This document shows, in pieces, positions 43,756 through 53,582 of a DNA stretch of 64,000 nucleotides. Below the pieces are notes generated by a model. The model searched no databases. It was not told the origin of the DNA and saw nothing but the letters and a program-made list of their open reading frames with translations. This DNA is from an uncultured Brevibacillus sp. GTDB lineage: Bacteria > Bacillota > Bacilli > Brevibacillales > Brevibacillaceae. Position numbers and translations under genes: made by a program. The stretch covers positions 124,001 through 188,000 of the forward strand of contig NZ_CANMZW010000007.1 in NCBI RefSeq assembly GCF_947502445.1. The letters are read 5' to 3'. The first letter of the stretch is position 1, and each line of letters starts with the position of its first letter.

Positions 43756-44414
43756 TTACAGCGTTGTTATTTGATCTGGATGGTACCTTGCTGGACAGCC
43801 GGGATGCTGTCATTGATGCAGTAGCGTTTACGGCTAACGAATATGCACCGGGACTTTTCAGCAGAGAAGAGCTCGTAGCGCGTTTTGGCGAGTCTTTTGA
43901 TGATTTCCTCGCAGCGGTAGCAGTGGCGGCTGGTCTTCCTGACAAAAGTGAAGTGCTGCAAAAATACTTCGCTTTTGTTCGCCAAAATCATGCCCAGCAT
44001 GTACGTCTTTTCCCATACGTGCGGGAGGGCCTGGAAAAGCTGAGAGACGCGGGATACGTACTGGCGATTGTAACCAACAAGCAACGCGAATTTGCTGTCG
44101 CCGGATTGGAAATGGCGGAGATTGACCATTTGTTTGATGTGATTGTGTCTGTGGATGACGTATCGAGAGGAAAACCATCTGCTGAGCCGATCCAGAAAGC
44201 ATTGGAGGAGCTAGGCAAACTGCCGACGGAAGCCATGATGATCGGTGACAGCCGATATGATGTGCTGGCTGCTGTAGGTGCCGGGGTTCAAGCGGTTGTT
44301 TTGGAATGGTACGGAAAAGAAGAATGGTCGTACGCAGTACCGGATTTTACGTACCCGAACTTTCAGGCGTTCGTCACTGAAATGCTGGCAGTAAAAACAG
44401 AGGGAGGGAGATAA
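43752..44414 (+). CDS. HAD hydrolase, PpaX/Gph-like phosphatase
   Basis: This 220-residue phosphatase has the HAD motif I LLFDLDGTLLDSRDA at the N-terminus, a helical cap (about 20-85), motif II LAIVTNKQREF near 100, the Lys in RGKPSAEPI and motif IV MMIGDSRYDVLAA near 165. It resembles PpaX and phosphoglycolate phosphatases. Within this operon a role in dephosphorylating glycerol-3-phosphate or another imported phosphoester is plausible, but sequence alone does not set the substrate. Its ATG overlaps the glpP stop (ATGA-type overlap of 4 bp). Confidence 0.88.
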   Translation: MITALLFDLDGTLLDSRDAVIDAVAFTANEYAPGLFSREELVARFGESFDDFLAAVAVAAGLPDKSEVLQKYFAFVRQNHAQHVRLFPYVREGLEKLRDAGYVLAIVTNKQREFAVAGLEMAEIDHLFDVIVSVDDVSRGKPSAEPIQKALEELGKLPTEAMMIGDSRYDVLAAVGAGVQAVVLEWYGKEEWSYAVPDFTYPNFQAFVTEMLAVKTEGGR

Positions 44415-44418
44415 AAGG

Positions 44419-45483
44419 ATGGCACGAGTCGTATTGAACCAAATTACGAAAACCTTTCAGAACCAAAAAGTGGTCAAAGGGATTGACCTGATGGTTCCAG
44501 ATGGCTCCTTTACGGTACTGGTTGGCCCGTCTGGTTGTGGGAAATCAACGACACTCCGGATGATTGCTGGCCTGGAAACGGTGTCTAGCGGAGAAATTCT
44601 GATTGGCGATCAATTGGTGAATGATTTGGCACCTGGCAAGCGGGACATTGCTATGGTTTTTCAAAACTACGCGCTCTACCCGACGATGAGCGTCTACGAC
44701 AACATTGCCTATGGCCTTCGCAACAGAGGTACCTCGAAAAAAGAGTGTCAGATGCTCGTGGAGGAAATTGCCGAAATCGTTGGTCTAACGCCTTATCTCA
44801 AGAGAAAGCCGTCACAGCTCTCTGGTGGTCAGCGCCAGCGCGTCGCTTTGGCTAGAGCGATGGTGAAAAAGCCAAAGGTATTTCTGATGGATGAACCTCT
44901 CTCCAATCTTGATGCAAAATTGCGCAATCAGATGCGTGTAGAGCTAACGAGCCTGCACAAGCAGCTGGGCAGTACTTTTATCTATGTGACACACGATCAG
45001 GTAGAAGCGATGACGATGGGTGACCAGATCGTCGTCATGAGTGAGGGCGACATCATGCAGGTAGCCGCGCCACTCGAATTATATCAAGAGCCAGCAAACC
45101 TTTTTGTCGCTCAATTCATTGGTTCTCCAGCCATGAATATCGTCTCGGATGACGAGAAGAGCAAAAGCGTATGGGGGTTCCGCCCGGAAAAAGCACAGCT
45201 GGTGACGGATGCTGTATCTGCTGCTCCTACCCAAGACATGCTGACGCTGCCCGGCAAGGTCATCTCCCGGGAAATTCTCGGTTCCGATTGCTTGTGTCAC
45301 GTAGAGACGGAAAAGGGACGAATTGTGGTAAAGGTCGATACGGAGCGGGCGGTCAACATCGGAACGAATGTCCATGTGACGGTTCCAGAGACGCAAATCT
45401 ATGAATTCGATCGTGCTACTGGCAAACGGATCATAAGAACGGAAGGCATGCAGGCACACGCAATGGCTGGAGGAGTGGTCTGA
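44419..45483 (+). CDS. ugpC: UgpC-like ABC transporter ATP-binding protein
   Basis: This 354-residue ATPase of the MalK/UgpC type has Walker A GPSGCGKSTT near 37, the Q-loop VFQNYALYPTMSVYDNIAYG near 80, signature QLSGGQRQRVALARA near 135, Walker B VFLMDEPLSNLDAKLRNQ, and a C-terminal OB-fold regulatory domain (about 240-345). It energises the permease encoded next. It overlaps ugpA by one base (TGATG). The substrate is assigned from the operon (GlpP and GlpQ): glycerol-3-phosphate or glycerophosphodiesters. Confidence 0.92.
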   Translation: MARVVLNQITKTFQNQKVVKGIDLMVPDGSFTVLVGPSGCGKSTTLRMIAGLETVSSGEILIGDQLVNDLAPGKRDIAMVFQNYALYPTMSVYDNIAYGLRNRGTSKKECQMLVEEIAEIVGLTPYLKRKPSQLSGGQRQRVALARAMVKKPKVFLMDEPLSNLDAKLRNQMRVELTSLHKQLGSTFIYVTHDQVEAMTMGDQIVVMSEGDIMQVAAPLELYQEPANLFVAQFIGSPAMNIVSDDEKSKSVWGFRPEKAQLVTDAVSAAPTQDMLTLPGKVISREILGSDCLCHVETEKGRIVVKVDTERAVNIGTNVHVTVPETQIYEFDRATGKRIIRTEGMQAHAMAGGVV

Positions 45484-46433
45484 TGCGCAAGGCGATAGTC
45501 GCAGATGACATCATCCATGCTGGTAATCCGGAGCGGCAAAGGATAACAGAGTGTCAATTGAATGTAATTGAAAAGTTGCGACCTTATCTGTACATCGCGC
45601 CTGCCATGATCTTTTTTTCCTTGTTCTTTTTCTTTCCGATCGCGTATGTCATCTATCTCTCTTTCTTTGATTGGTCGCTTTTGAATTTGGATGAAATGGA
45701 ATTTATCGGTCTGGAGAACTTCATCGCGTTGTTTGCTGAGGAAGATTTTCGCCAGGTGTTAGGCAATACGCTGCTGTATACGGTTTCGACGGTCGGCTTA
45801 GGCATAGGTCTCTCTTTTATGCTGGCACTGTGGCTCAATCGCAAGGCAAAGGTGTATGGCCTGATTCAAGCAGCAGTCTTCAGTCCGCATATTGTTTCGC
45901 TAGTTTCCATCGCGATGCTGTGGATGTGGCTGATGGACCCGCAGTACGGCTTGCTAAATGCCATTCTGGAATGGATCGGTTTACCCGGTTATACATGGCT
46001 GGCAGATACGAAAAGCGCAATGGTCTCTCTGATCCTGGTGAGCATCTGGAAAGGTGTAGGATACAACACATTGGTATTTATCGCAGGGATGCAATCTATT
46101 CCGCGTGACATTTATGAGGCAGCGGAACTGGATCGCTCTCCATGGTGGCGGACCTTGACCCGATTGACCATTCCGATGCTATCTCCGACCTTGTTTTTCC
46201 TGTTAGTGATCAATACGGTCTCTTCGTTTCAGGTGTTTGACACGATCTATATCATGACGCAGGGTGGCCCGGTCAACAGCACCAATATGCTGGTGTTTTA
46301 CATCTACGAGCAAGGAATGGACTTTTACAATGGCGGTGTGGCTTCGGCTGCATCAGTGATTTTGCTGGTTCTTGTCGGTCTCCTGACACTGCTGCATTTC
46401 CGGTTGATGGAAAAGCGCGTTCACTATCGTTAA
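45483..46433 (+). CDS. ugpA: UgpA-like ABC transporter permease
   Basis: This 316-residue binding-protein-dependent permease has six hydrophobic segments after a short soluble N-terminus (about 1-35). The EAA loop IYEAAELDRSPWWRTLTRLTIP near 218-239 contacts the ATPase. The LTIPMLSPTLFFLLVINTVSSFQVFDTIYIMTQGGP segment is typical of CUT1 sugar and glycerol-3-phosphate permeases. Translation is coupled to ugpC by a one-base overlap. Confidence 0.92.
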   Translation: MRKAIVADDIIHAGNPERQRITECQLNVIEKLRPYLYIAPAMIFFSLFFFFPIAYVIYLSFFDWSLLNLDEMEFIGLENFIALFAEEDFRQVLGNTLLYTVSTVGLGIGLSFMLALWLNRKAKVYGLIQAAVFSPHIVSLVSIAMLWMWLMDPQYGLLNAILEWIGLPGYTWLADTKSAMVSLILVSIWKGVGYNTLVFIAGMQSIPRDIYEAAELDRSPWWRTLTRLTIPMLSPTLFFLLVINTVSSFQVFDTIYIMTQGGPVNSTNMLVFYIYEQGMDFYNGGVASAASVILLVLVGLLTLLHFRLMEKRVHYR

Positions 46434-46466
46434 ACGAATGTATTTTTCAAGAAAGGAGACTCGCAT

Positions 46467-47294
46467 ATGAGACAAGTAGGGCGTACCGCGTGGAAATCGG
46501 TGGAGTGGGTGCTGCTAGCGGCAGTGGGACTAGTGTTTCTCTTTCCGTTTCTCTGGATGTTCCTGACTGCTTTCAAAACCATGCCAGAGGTTTATCAGTT
46601 TCCGCCTACATGGTGGCCGGAATCGTGGCAGCTGCAAAACTTTAAAATTGCTTGGTCTTCTGGACCATTTCTCACTTATGTACTCAACAGTATTGTGGTG
46701 GCGGGCGGAATCCTTATCCTGCAGTTTCTGGTCGCGGTACCAGCTGCATATGCCTTTGCCCGCTATCGTTTTGCCGGTCGCAGCTGGTTGTTCGGTCTTA
46801 GCTTGATTGCGCTGATGATCCCGGCCCAAGTCATCTTTTTGCCCGTCTATGTGGAAATGAGTCATTGGGGCTTGGTCAATACGTTGTGGGCGTTGATTCT
46901 GCCTTTTGGTGCGAGTGCATTCGGAATATTCTTGCTTCGTCAGTCGTTCATGCAGGTGCCTGACGAGGTCATCGAAGCGGCTCGCCTCGACAATGCATCC
47001 GAGTGGAAAATCATGTGGACAATCATGGTCCCGATGGCAAAGCCGGTCCTGGTCACCTTTGGATTGTTCAGCTTTATCTATCACTGGAATGACTACTTTT
47101 GGCCACTGATTATGACAAATAGTGATAGTGTTCGCACACTTCCTATCGGGATTTCGATGCTGAAGGCTGCAGAAGGCGGCAAGCAGTGGAACGTGATCAT
47201 GGCAGGTAACATGATATTGGTTCTGCCGATTCTGGTCGTATTTTTCTTTGCACAGCGCCACATTATCAGTGCATTCGTGTATCAATCCAAGTAA
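46467..47294 (+). CDS. ugpE: UgpE-like ABC transporter permease
   Basis: This 275-residue second permease of the CUT1 type has six hydrophobic segments. The MalG/UgpE family start VLLAAVGLVFLFPFLWMFLTAFK and the EAA loop VIEAARLDNASEWKIMWTIMVP near 174-195 are clear. AGAAAGGAG precedes ATG 46467. It pairs with UgpA. A 125-bp gap with no clear promoter separates it from the binding-protein gene. Confidence 0.92.
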   Translation: MRQVGRTAWKSVEWVLLAAVGLVFLFPFLWMFLTAFKTMPEVYQFPPTWWPESWQLQNFKIAWSSGPFLTYVLNSIVVAGGILILQFLVAVPAAYAFARYRFAGRSWLFGLSLIALMIPAQVIFLPVYVEMSHWGLVNTLWALILPFGASAFGIFLLRQSFMQVPDEVIEAARLDNASEWKIMWTIMVPMAKPVLVTFGLFSFIYHWNDYFWPLIMTNSDSVRTLPIGISMLKAAEGGKQWNVIMAGNMILVLPILVVFFFAQRHIISAFVYQSK

Positions 47295-47419
47295 GCGGTC
47301 TTGGCAGCTATTATATAGACCCTAACCAAAATGGAATTAGCAACCCCGGTGTTTTCGTCCGTATATACTTTTCAGATGAATACAGAGGGAGTTGCGCCAC
47401 ATAAAAGGAGGATGTTCCT

Positions 47420-48763
47420 GTGAAAAAGCTTCATGTATCAATGTTGGCGTGTGTACTAAGCGTATCGGCTGTATTGGCCGGATGTGGTAGTGGTAACAGT
47501 GCGGGCGGTACAAAAGAAGCAGCTGGCACAAGCAATCAGGCAGCAGGCAATTCTGCTCCAGCAGCTCAGAGTGCAGCAGCTCAGCCAGTAGAAATTGATT
47601 TCTGGTACGCGCTTGGTGGTCGAAACGGTGAGCTGATTGAAAAAATGGTGAAAGATTTCAATGCCTCCCATAAAGACATCGTGGTTAAACCTTCTTATCA
47701 AGGCAGCTACTACGAAAATCACTCGAAGGTACTCGCATCCGTTACAGCAGGAAACCAACCAGACGTGACAATGGTTGAGGTAGGCTCAATTGGTGCATTC
47801 GCTGATGCCAAGGTGCTTGAAGATTTGGGACCATACGCTGGCGGTGCAGAGAAAAAATACATTCCGGGCTTGCTTGGCAACTCCTATTGGAAGGATAAGC
47901 TGTACGCTATTCCATTTAACCGCTCCACACCTCTGTTGTATCTCAATCGGGATATGCTGAAAGCTGCTGGCCTCGACCCGAATGGACCGAAAAGCTGGGA
48001 GGAGCTGCGTCAATACTCGCAAGCCTTGACCAAAAAGGATGGAGCCAAAACCTCTACCTACGGCTTCTCCACTGCGATCGACATCTGGTTCTATGAAGCG
48101 CTTGTATTCCAAAGCGGCGGCAAAATTCTCACAGATGACAATAAAGAGCTGGCAATTAACAGCGAAGCGGGTAAAGCACCACTTGAATTCTGGACAAGCA
48201 TGCTAAAGGAGGGCATCATGAAAGCACCTCCAGGCGAAAAATACAACGCATGGGATGTAGCGAAGCAAGATTTCTTGAATCAGCAAGTAGGCATGATCTT
48301 TACTTCCACAGGTGACTTGCGCTCCTTGAAGGAAGGTGCCAAATTTGATGTAGGTGCAGCATTCCTCCCAGCAAACAAAAACTACGGGGCGCCTACAGGT
48401 GGAGCAAACCTCGTCATGCTGGCGAAATCGAGTGACGCGGAAAAGAAAGCGGCATGGGAGTTTATTTCGTGGATGACCGATACAAAGCAAACCGTTCCAT
48501 TTTCTCTGGAATCCGGTTATATGCCAGTAACGAGCGAGGCAGTGGAATCGGACGAGATGAAAAAAGCATATGAAAAAGAACCGAACTTCCAAGTAGCAGT
48601 CAACCAATTGCAATATGCTTCACCACGCCCAATGGTTCCAGGCTACAAAGAATTGCAGGAAGTCATCATGACTGAGATTCAACGAGCGGTGCTTGGTCAG
48701 GCGACTGTAGACGAGGCAATTGCGAAAGCAACAGAAAAAGGTCAAAAACTGCTGAAAAAATAA
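47420..48763 (+). CDS. ugpB: UgpB-like substrate-binding lipoprotein
   Basis: This 447-residue lipoprotein has lipobox VLAGC (Cys 22), an Ala/Gln/Ser-rich tether (about 24-56) and an extracellular solute-binding domain of family 1. The domain includes IDFWYALGGRNGELIEKMVKDFN near 58-80 and SWEELRQYSQALTKKDG near 192-208, and ends LQEVIMTEIQRAVLGQATVDEAIAKA. It matches glycerol-3-phosphate binding proteins of the UgpB type. It has a strong site, AAAAGGAGG, before GTG 47420. Confidence 0.92.
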   Translation: MKKLHVSMLACVLSVSAVLAGCGSGNSAGGTKEAAGTSNQAAGNSAPAAQSAAAQPVEIDFWYALGGRNGELIEKMVKDFNASHKDIVVKPSYQGSYYENHSKVLASVTAGNQPDVTMVEVGSIGAFADAKVLEDLGPYAGGAEKKYIPGLLGNSYWKDKLYAIPFNRSTPLLYLNRDMLKAAGLDPNGPKSWEELRQYSQALTKKDGAKTSTYGFSTAIDIWFYEALVFQSGGKILTDDNKELAINSEAGKAPLEFWTSMLKEGIMKAPPGEKYNAWDVAKQDFLNQQVGMIFTSTGDLRSLKEGAKFDVGAAFLPANKNYGAPTGGANLVMLAKSSDAEKKAAWEFISWMTDTKQTVPFSLESGYMPVTSEAVESDEMKKAYEKEPNFQVAVNQLQYASPRPMVPGYKELQEVIMTEIQRAVLGQATVDEAIAKATEKGQKLLKK

Positions 48764-48803
48764 TGACTAGAACATCGACTTCTAAGGAAGGGGAGCATGC
48801 GAG

Positions 48804-49523
48804 ATGAACATTTGCATGGCACACCGCGGTTGGTCAGGAAAGGCCCCGGAAAACACACTCGCAGCAATTCGACGCGCACTGTCTGAGCCAGGTATTACAG
48901 CAATGGAGATTGATGTACAGCTTTCACGTGACGGTGTTCCTGTGCTGATTCATGATTTCACGCTGGAGCGTACGACAACCGGCAGCGGGCTAGTTATGGA
49001 CCATACGCTGGAGGAGCTGCGTGCACTGGATGCAGGGAGCTGGTTTGGGGAGGAGTTTTCAAACGAGCGGATTCCCACTCTGGAGGAAGCGCTGCTTGCG
49101 GTAAAAGGTCGCCTCACCTTAAACATTGAATTGAAGGCTACGAGCGATATGTATCCCGGGATTGCCGAAAAGGTGCTGGAACTGTTAGAAAAACACGACA
49201 TGAAGCAAGAGGTGTACATTACCTCGTTTGACCATGATTTGATTCGTCAGGTGAGACAGCTGGATCAAGAGGTCGTGACCGGATTGATTGTCCTTGGCCG
49301 CCCTGTACTGATGCTGGAACAGATGGAAGAGGCAGGAGCTACGATTCTCTCCATGGGTTATCCGTATTTGACTCGTGAGCTGGCCCTTGCTGCTATGGAA
49401 AAAGGATACAAGGTTATTGCCTGGACGCTGGATGACCCACGCGATATACGTACTGTGATGTCATGGCATGCAGACATGCAGATTTGCACCAACCATCCTG
49501 ATCGGATGCTGGGATTGATGTAG
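48804..49523 (+). CDS. glpQ: Glycerophosphodiester phosphodiesterase
   Basis: This 239-residue GDPD-family enzyme hydrolyses glycerophosphodiesters to glycerol-3-phosphate and an alcohol. Catalytic motifs are visible: MAHRGWSGKAPENTLAAIRRA at the N-terminus (His 7, Arg 8), MEIDVQLSRDGVPVLIHDFTLERTT near 34-58 and NIELKAT near 108. It has no signal peptide, so it acts in the cytoplasm on imported diesters. This implies that the upstream transporter takes up glycerophosphodiesters as well as glycerol-3-phosphate. Confidence 0.94.
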   Translation: MNICMAHRGWSGKAPENTLAAIRRALSEPGITAMEIDVQLSRDGVPVLIHDFTLERTTTGSGLVMDHTLEELRALDAGSWFGEEFSNERIPTLEEALLAVKGRLTLNIELKATSDMYPGIAEKVLELLEKHDMKQEVYITSFDHDLIRQVRQLDQEVVTGLIVLGRPVLMLEQMEEAGATILSMGYPYLTRELALAAMEKGYKVIAWTLDDPRDIRTVMSWHADMQICTNHPDRMLGLM

Positions 49524-49540
49524 ACGTAGGAAGACACGAA

Positions 49541-49581
49541 GAAAGCCGTCGGGAAGAGCAACCCGGCGGCTTTCCCATTTT
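49541..49581. terminator. Terminator after glpQ
   Basis: GAAAGCCGTCGGG pairs with CCCGGCGGCTTTC around AAGAGCAA, followed by a short T-rich stretch. The convergent chemoreceptor gene ends just beyond it. Confidence 0.85.
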
Positions 49582-49593
49582 CCAATGCTTGGT

Positions 49594-51582
49594 TTACAGC
49601 TTAAACCTGCTTACATGCGACTGCAGTTCTTCAGCGATTCTCGCCAAGTTGCCTGCCGAGGAAGTGACCTCTTCCATTGCGGCGAGCTGCTCTTCAGTGG
49701 CGGCTGACACGTTTTGTGTGCCATCAGCCGAGTTTTCCGCTACTTCCTCGATAATGCTGACTAGTTCTACGACCTGCTCCGTACCAGCCGACATTTGGAC
49801 GGAGTACGTTTTTACTTCCTGAATCTGGCTGGCTACCTGTGAAACGGCATCCTGAATTTGCTCGAATGATTTGCCAGCGTTGTTTACAACCTCCAAGCCC
49901 AAAGCCACTTCTTTTGTGCCTTTTTCCATGGAAAGGACCGCTTGATTCGATTCGAGCTGAATGGCACTGATGAGCTTTTCGATTTGCTGGGCGGATTGTG
50001 CTGATTGCTCAGCCAATTTACGCACTTCATCTGCGACAACGGCAAACCCGCGCCCTTGTTCTCCAGCTCTTGCCGCCTCGATCGCAGCGTTTAATGCCAA
50101 CAGATTCGTTTGTTCGGCAATCGCTGTAATGACCTGGACAATTTGTCCGATTTCTTGCGAGCTGTTGCCCAAGCGCTTGACGATTTCCGCAATATTGGTA
50201 ACCGTATCATCGATGGAGTGCATTTGACTGACGACGACCTGAAGTACCTGGTTGCCTTCGATGGCAATTTGTGATGCTTCAACGGCAGAATCAGCAGCGT
50301 ACTGGGCATTCGTTGATACCTGCTTGGCACCACCGGACACTTCCTGCATGGCAGCTACGCTATTTTCCACGCTCTGCACTTGTTTTTCGGCACCATAAGC
50401 CACTTCCTGAATAGTTGTGGCGATTTGCTCCGTAGCCTTGCTCGTATGCTCTGCATTTACAGAAAGCTGTTCAGCAGAGGAGGCGAGATCCGAAGCCGTA
50501 GCATTTACTTGTTGAATAATCGTTCGGAGGTTTATGACCATCGTGTTGACTGATTGAGAGAGTGCGCCGACTTCATCCTTGGTCCGGATTTGCAGCGGCT
50601 GAACAGTCAATTCTCCCTCTGAAATACGGTTAGCGACATTGGCCACTTCTACAATCGGACGTGTGATTTGCTGTGCGATGATGTAAGCGATAGCGCTCAC
50701 GGCGACAACGACCGCGAGTACGATGACCATTGCCAGCGTTTCGACTCCTGAAACCGCTTCTGTGATGGAGGCGATCGGGATGTGCAAATACAAGCCAAAG
50801 TTTGTAGCTTTAATCGGGGAGTAGGTTACTACGTATTCCATCCCTGCATCCGTGTAATGGTAGGAAGCCTTTTCTGTTTTTTCTGCTGCCAAAATATCGG
50901 TTAAGCCTTGGGGAAGTGTGGATTCTGCTAGCGGCTTTCCGATCAGCTCCTGATTGGGGTGGTACTGGATTTGGTTTTTGTTGTCGACAAGAATGGGGTA
51001 TCCACCATCGCCCACACTCAGGCTTTGCAAAAAGGTAGAGGTAAACTCATCGACGTTGACGAGGCCGGTCAAGACACCGAGCTTTTCTTTATTTGGCCCT
51101 GTAACGGGTGAAGCGACGATGATCGAGCGGTTTCCAGTTGTTTTGGCGATCAAAACATCAGAGAAGCTGGACTTGTCCTGCATGCCGTCCTTGAAAAACT
51201 GGCGCTCACTAAGATCGATTCCGATGCTGTTGGGAAAGGTGTCAGCTGTTACTTTTCCATCCTTGGATATAAACGTATTTCCGTCGTACAGCTTCATATC
51301 ATCGGTGAATTTGCGAATGAATGTGTTTTTCGCTTCTGCATCATCGGAGCCAATGTCTGAAGTGCGTGCAAGAATTTGCATCTCCGTCATGCGGCGGTCC
51401 AGGTATTGATTCATGGCGATAGCTGTACTGGTGGTCAGATCTACAAAGGAATTTTTTTGTTTTTCAATTAGGATCGTCGAAAAGCTGCTGCTGATAAAAA
51501 ATGTCGTGCCGACGAGTGGAATGATGGATACCAGGAGAAACCAAAAGATCATTTTTCGTTTGAGTTTGCTGAACAAAAACAT
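49594..51582 (-). CDS. Methyl-accepting chemotaxis protein with double Cache sensor
   Basis: This 662-residue chemoreceptor has an N-terminal membrane helix (about 10-33), an extracellular dCache sensor (about 34-275, with [31 protein letters not shown] split by family-typical residues) and a second helix (about 280-303). HAMP (about 305-358) and an MCP signalling domain with [24 protein letters not shown] near 500 follow. dCache domains often bind amino acids or carboxylates. It lies 101 bp from the start of the secreted gamma-glutamyltransferase gene's 3' end and may share its transcript. The ligand is unknown. Confidence 0.92.
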   Translation of the reverse strand: MFLFSKLKRKMIFWFLLVSIIPLVGTTFFISSSFSTILIEKQKNSFVDLTTSTAIAMNQYLDRRMTEMQILARTSDIGSDDAEAKNTFIRKFTDDMKLYDGNTFISKDGKVTADTFPNSIGIDLSERQFFKDGMQDKSSFSDVLIAKTTGNRSIIVASPVTGPNKEKLGVLTGLVNVDEFTSTFLQSLSVGDGGYPILVDNKNQIQYHPNQELIGKPLAESTLPQGLTDILAAEKTEKASYHYTDAGMEYVVTYSPIKATNFGLYLHIPIASITEAVSGVETLAMVIVLAVVVAVSAIAYIIAQQITRPIVEVANVANRISEGELTVQPLQIRTKDEVGALSQSVNTMVINLRTIIQQVNATASDLASSAEQLSVNAEHTSKATEQIATTIQEVAYGAEKQVQSVENSVAAMQEVSGGAKQVSTNAQYAADSAVEASQIAIEGNQVLQVVVSQMHSIDDTVTNIAEIVKRLGNSSQEIGQIVQVITAIAEQTNLLALNAAIEAARAGEQGRGFAVVADEVRKLAEQSAQSAQQIEKLISAIQLESNQAVLSMEKGTKEVALGLEVVNNAGKSFEQIQDAVSQVASQIQEVKTYSVQMSAGTEQVVELVSIIEEVAENSADGTQNVSAATEEQLAAMEEVTSSAGNLARIAEELQSHVSRFKL

Positions 51583-51649
51583 CGGTTTTTCCTCTCTTCT
51601 ATCCCCAGTTGGTATGAGTTGCTAACAGTATGAAAGATATAAAGGTAGA

Positions 51650-51670
51650 CTGCTGAGGATAGCTCAGCAG
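51650..51670 (-). terminator. Stem-loop between gamma-glutamyltransferase and chemoreceptor genes
   Basis: CTGCTGAG pairs with CTCAGCAG around GATAG just after the gamma-glutamyltransferase stop. The T run after it on the minus strand is weak, so some read-through into the chemoreceptor gene is possible. Confidence 0.5.
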
Positions 51671-51682
51671 CCTAACTAGCAA

Positions 51683-53401
51683 TTAATAGCCCATCGCTGC
51701 GCCTTCACCGCGTGGGTCGGCACCGCCAAACTTCACGTTGGTTTGTGGGTCGATGAGAATAGCGCCGGATTGTCCCATCGCATCGGTGTATGCTGCCTCC
51801 AATTTTTCGACTGGATGACCGCGCTTCACCAGCTCGTCGAGAACTTCTTGAGGAATACGGCTTTCTACTTTCAGATTGTTGGAGGACGATCCCCAGTTGC
51901 GTCCATGAAGCCATCTAGGTGCTTCAATCGCGTCTTGTACACTAAAGCCGAAGTCAATGATACGAGTTACAAGGGCTGCTTGTGTTTGCGGCTGACCTTC
52001 GCCACCTTGTGTTCCATAGAGAAGATACGGCTTGTCCCCTTTAAACAGCATGGCAGGGTTGATTGTGTGGAACGTGCGCTTGCCTGGCTCCAAATGGTTG
52101 ATGTGATTTTTGTCCAAAGAGAAATAGCTGCCGCGGTTTTGCAGAAGAACGCCTGTATCTTTTGCTACGATACCAGAGCCCCAGTCAAAATAATGGCTTT
52201 GAATGATAGATACTGCATTCCCATCCTTGTCTATGATACCAAACCATGTTGTATCACCTTTTGGATCGAGTGGCTCTACAGCTTTGGCAGCTTGCTTCAT
52301 ATCGATACGTGCAGCCATGTCTTTCCCGTGCTGCTTGGACAACAGATCGTTTACTGGAATATCTACAAATGCAGGGTCAGTCAACCATTTGTCACGGTCA
52401 GCAAAGGCTTGCTTGGTCGCTTCAACAATGGTGTGGTAGTAATCAGGTGTTCCTTCACCCATGCTCTTCAGGTCAAAATTGTTCAATACGTTCAAGATAG
52501 AGAGCGATGCCATACCTTGAGAGTTAGGAGGCACATTGTACGCTTTGTAACCACGGTAGTCGACAGTAATCGGATCTGCCCAAGTGGAGGTGTGCTTTTC
52601 AAAGTCTTTCAGTGTGAGCAGACCACCATTTTTCTGCATGTCTGCCACGATCTTTTGAGCGACCTCTCCTTTATAGAATCCGTCAGCCCCTTTTTTCGCG
52701 ATGATTTGCAAGGTTTTGGCTAGATCCTTTTGCTTGAGAAGTTCACCTGGCTGGTACAAATCACCGTTTGGCTTCAGGAATATTTTGCGGAATTCATCAA
52801 AGCGCTGAAGATTTTTCAGATCATTGTCTGTTGGATCAGTAGCTTGCTTGGTCCAGTACACCTGGTTTGGAGAAACAGGGTATCCGTTTTCTGCGTAGCC
52901 AATGGCTGGCTCAAGCAGTCTGCTCCAAGAGAGCTTGTTGTTGCCCGTGTTTTTATGAGCGTAGTTGTAAGCTTCCCACCAGCCTGAAACTACGCCAGGC
53001 ACGGTGTTTGCTGATTCGTAGCCACGGGAAGGAATTTTTTCGTAGCCTTTGCCCGTGTAATATTCGATCGTTGCCTTTTCACCTGCTCGACCGCTACCGT
53101 TCAATGCTTTCAGTTCTTTTGTTTTGGCATTGTAAATAAGCCAGAAATTATCTCCACCGATAGTGGTGTAATGAGGATAGACAACAGCCAGCGTAGAAGC
53201 GGCTGTAATCGCTGCATCTACTGCGTTTCCGCCATCTTCTAATGTTTTGAGTGCGGCAGCAGTAGCAAGATAGTGTGGTGTAGTTACCATTGCATTTGGT
53301 GACATGGATGTTGGGCGGTTAGCTGCTTGTACTGGCGAGAGTGTCGAGAGTCCAATTACACCAGTCAAGGCTATGGCTGATAGTTTTTTCCAGAGAGACA
53401 T
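51683..53401 (-). CDS. Secreted gamma-glutamyltransferase
   Basis: This 572-residue secreted enzyme transfers or hydrolyses gamma-glutamyl groups of glutathione-like peptides or poly-gamma-glutamate. A signal peptide (about 1-26, KKLSAIALTGVIGLSTLSPVQA split at AQA-type cleavage) precedes the Ntn-hydrolase precursor. DGGNAVDAAITAAS near 55 and GGDNFWLIYN are typical of the large subunit. Self-cleavage is expected at the Thr pair 384-385 (GDTTWFGIIDKDG). The oxyanion and substrate motif YGTQGGEGQPQTQ lies near 460. The frame opens at 53473, but ATG 53401 follows AGAAGGGGG. A c-di-GMP-I riboswitch and terminator lie in its leader. Confidence 0.92.
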   Translation of the reverse strand: MSLWKKLSAIALTGVIGLSTLSPVQAANRPTSMSPNAMVTTPHYLATAAALKTLEDGGNAVDAAITAASTLAVVYPHYTTIGGDNFWLIYNAKTKELKALNGSGRAGEKATIEYYTGKGYEKIPSRGYESANTVPGVVSGWWEAYNYAHKNTGNNKLSWSRLLEPAIGYAENGYPVSPNQVYWTKQATDPTDNDLKNLQRFDEFRKIFLKPNGDLYQPGELLKQKDLAKTLQIIAKKGADGFYKGEVAQKIVADMQKNGGLLTLKDFEKHTSTWADPITVDYRGYKAYNVPPNSQGMASLSILNVLNNFDLKSMGEGTPDYYHTIVEATKQAFADRDKWLTDPAFVDIPVNDLLSKQHGKDMAARIDMKQAAKAVEPLDPKGDTTWFGIIDKDGNAVSIIQSHYFDWGSGIVAKDTGVLLQNRGSYFSLDKNHINHLEPGKRTFHTINPAMLFKGDKPYLLYGTQGGEGQPQTQAALVTRIIDFGFSVQDAIEAPRWLHGRNWGSSSNNLKVESRIPQEVLDELVKRGHPVEKLEAAYTDAMGQSGAILIDPQTNVKFGGADPRGEGAAMGY

Positions 53402-53533
53402 TCCGATGAAACCCCCTTCTGATTCGTAAAATGGTAATTCCCAAAAAACTCGTCTGCGCTTGTCTAGCCTCACCTCCTTTGATCAAAATGTAATAAAAAG
53501 ACAAATATAGACAATTTTAGACAATTCGAGCGC

Positions 53534-53566
53534 AAAAAAAGACCAATGATATAGGATCATTGGTCT
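53534..53566 (-). terminator. Terminator in the gamma-glutamyltransferase leader
   Basis: On the minus strand AGACCAATGAT pairs with ATCATTGGTCT around a 5-base loop and is followed by seven Ts. It lies between the c-di-GMP aptamer and the start codon at 53401, so it is the likely expression platform. Confidence 0.88.
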
Positions 53567-53582
53567 TGTCCTACATCAATAT

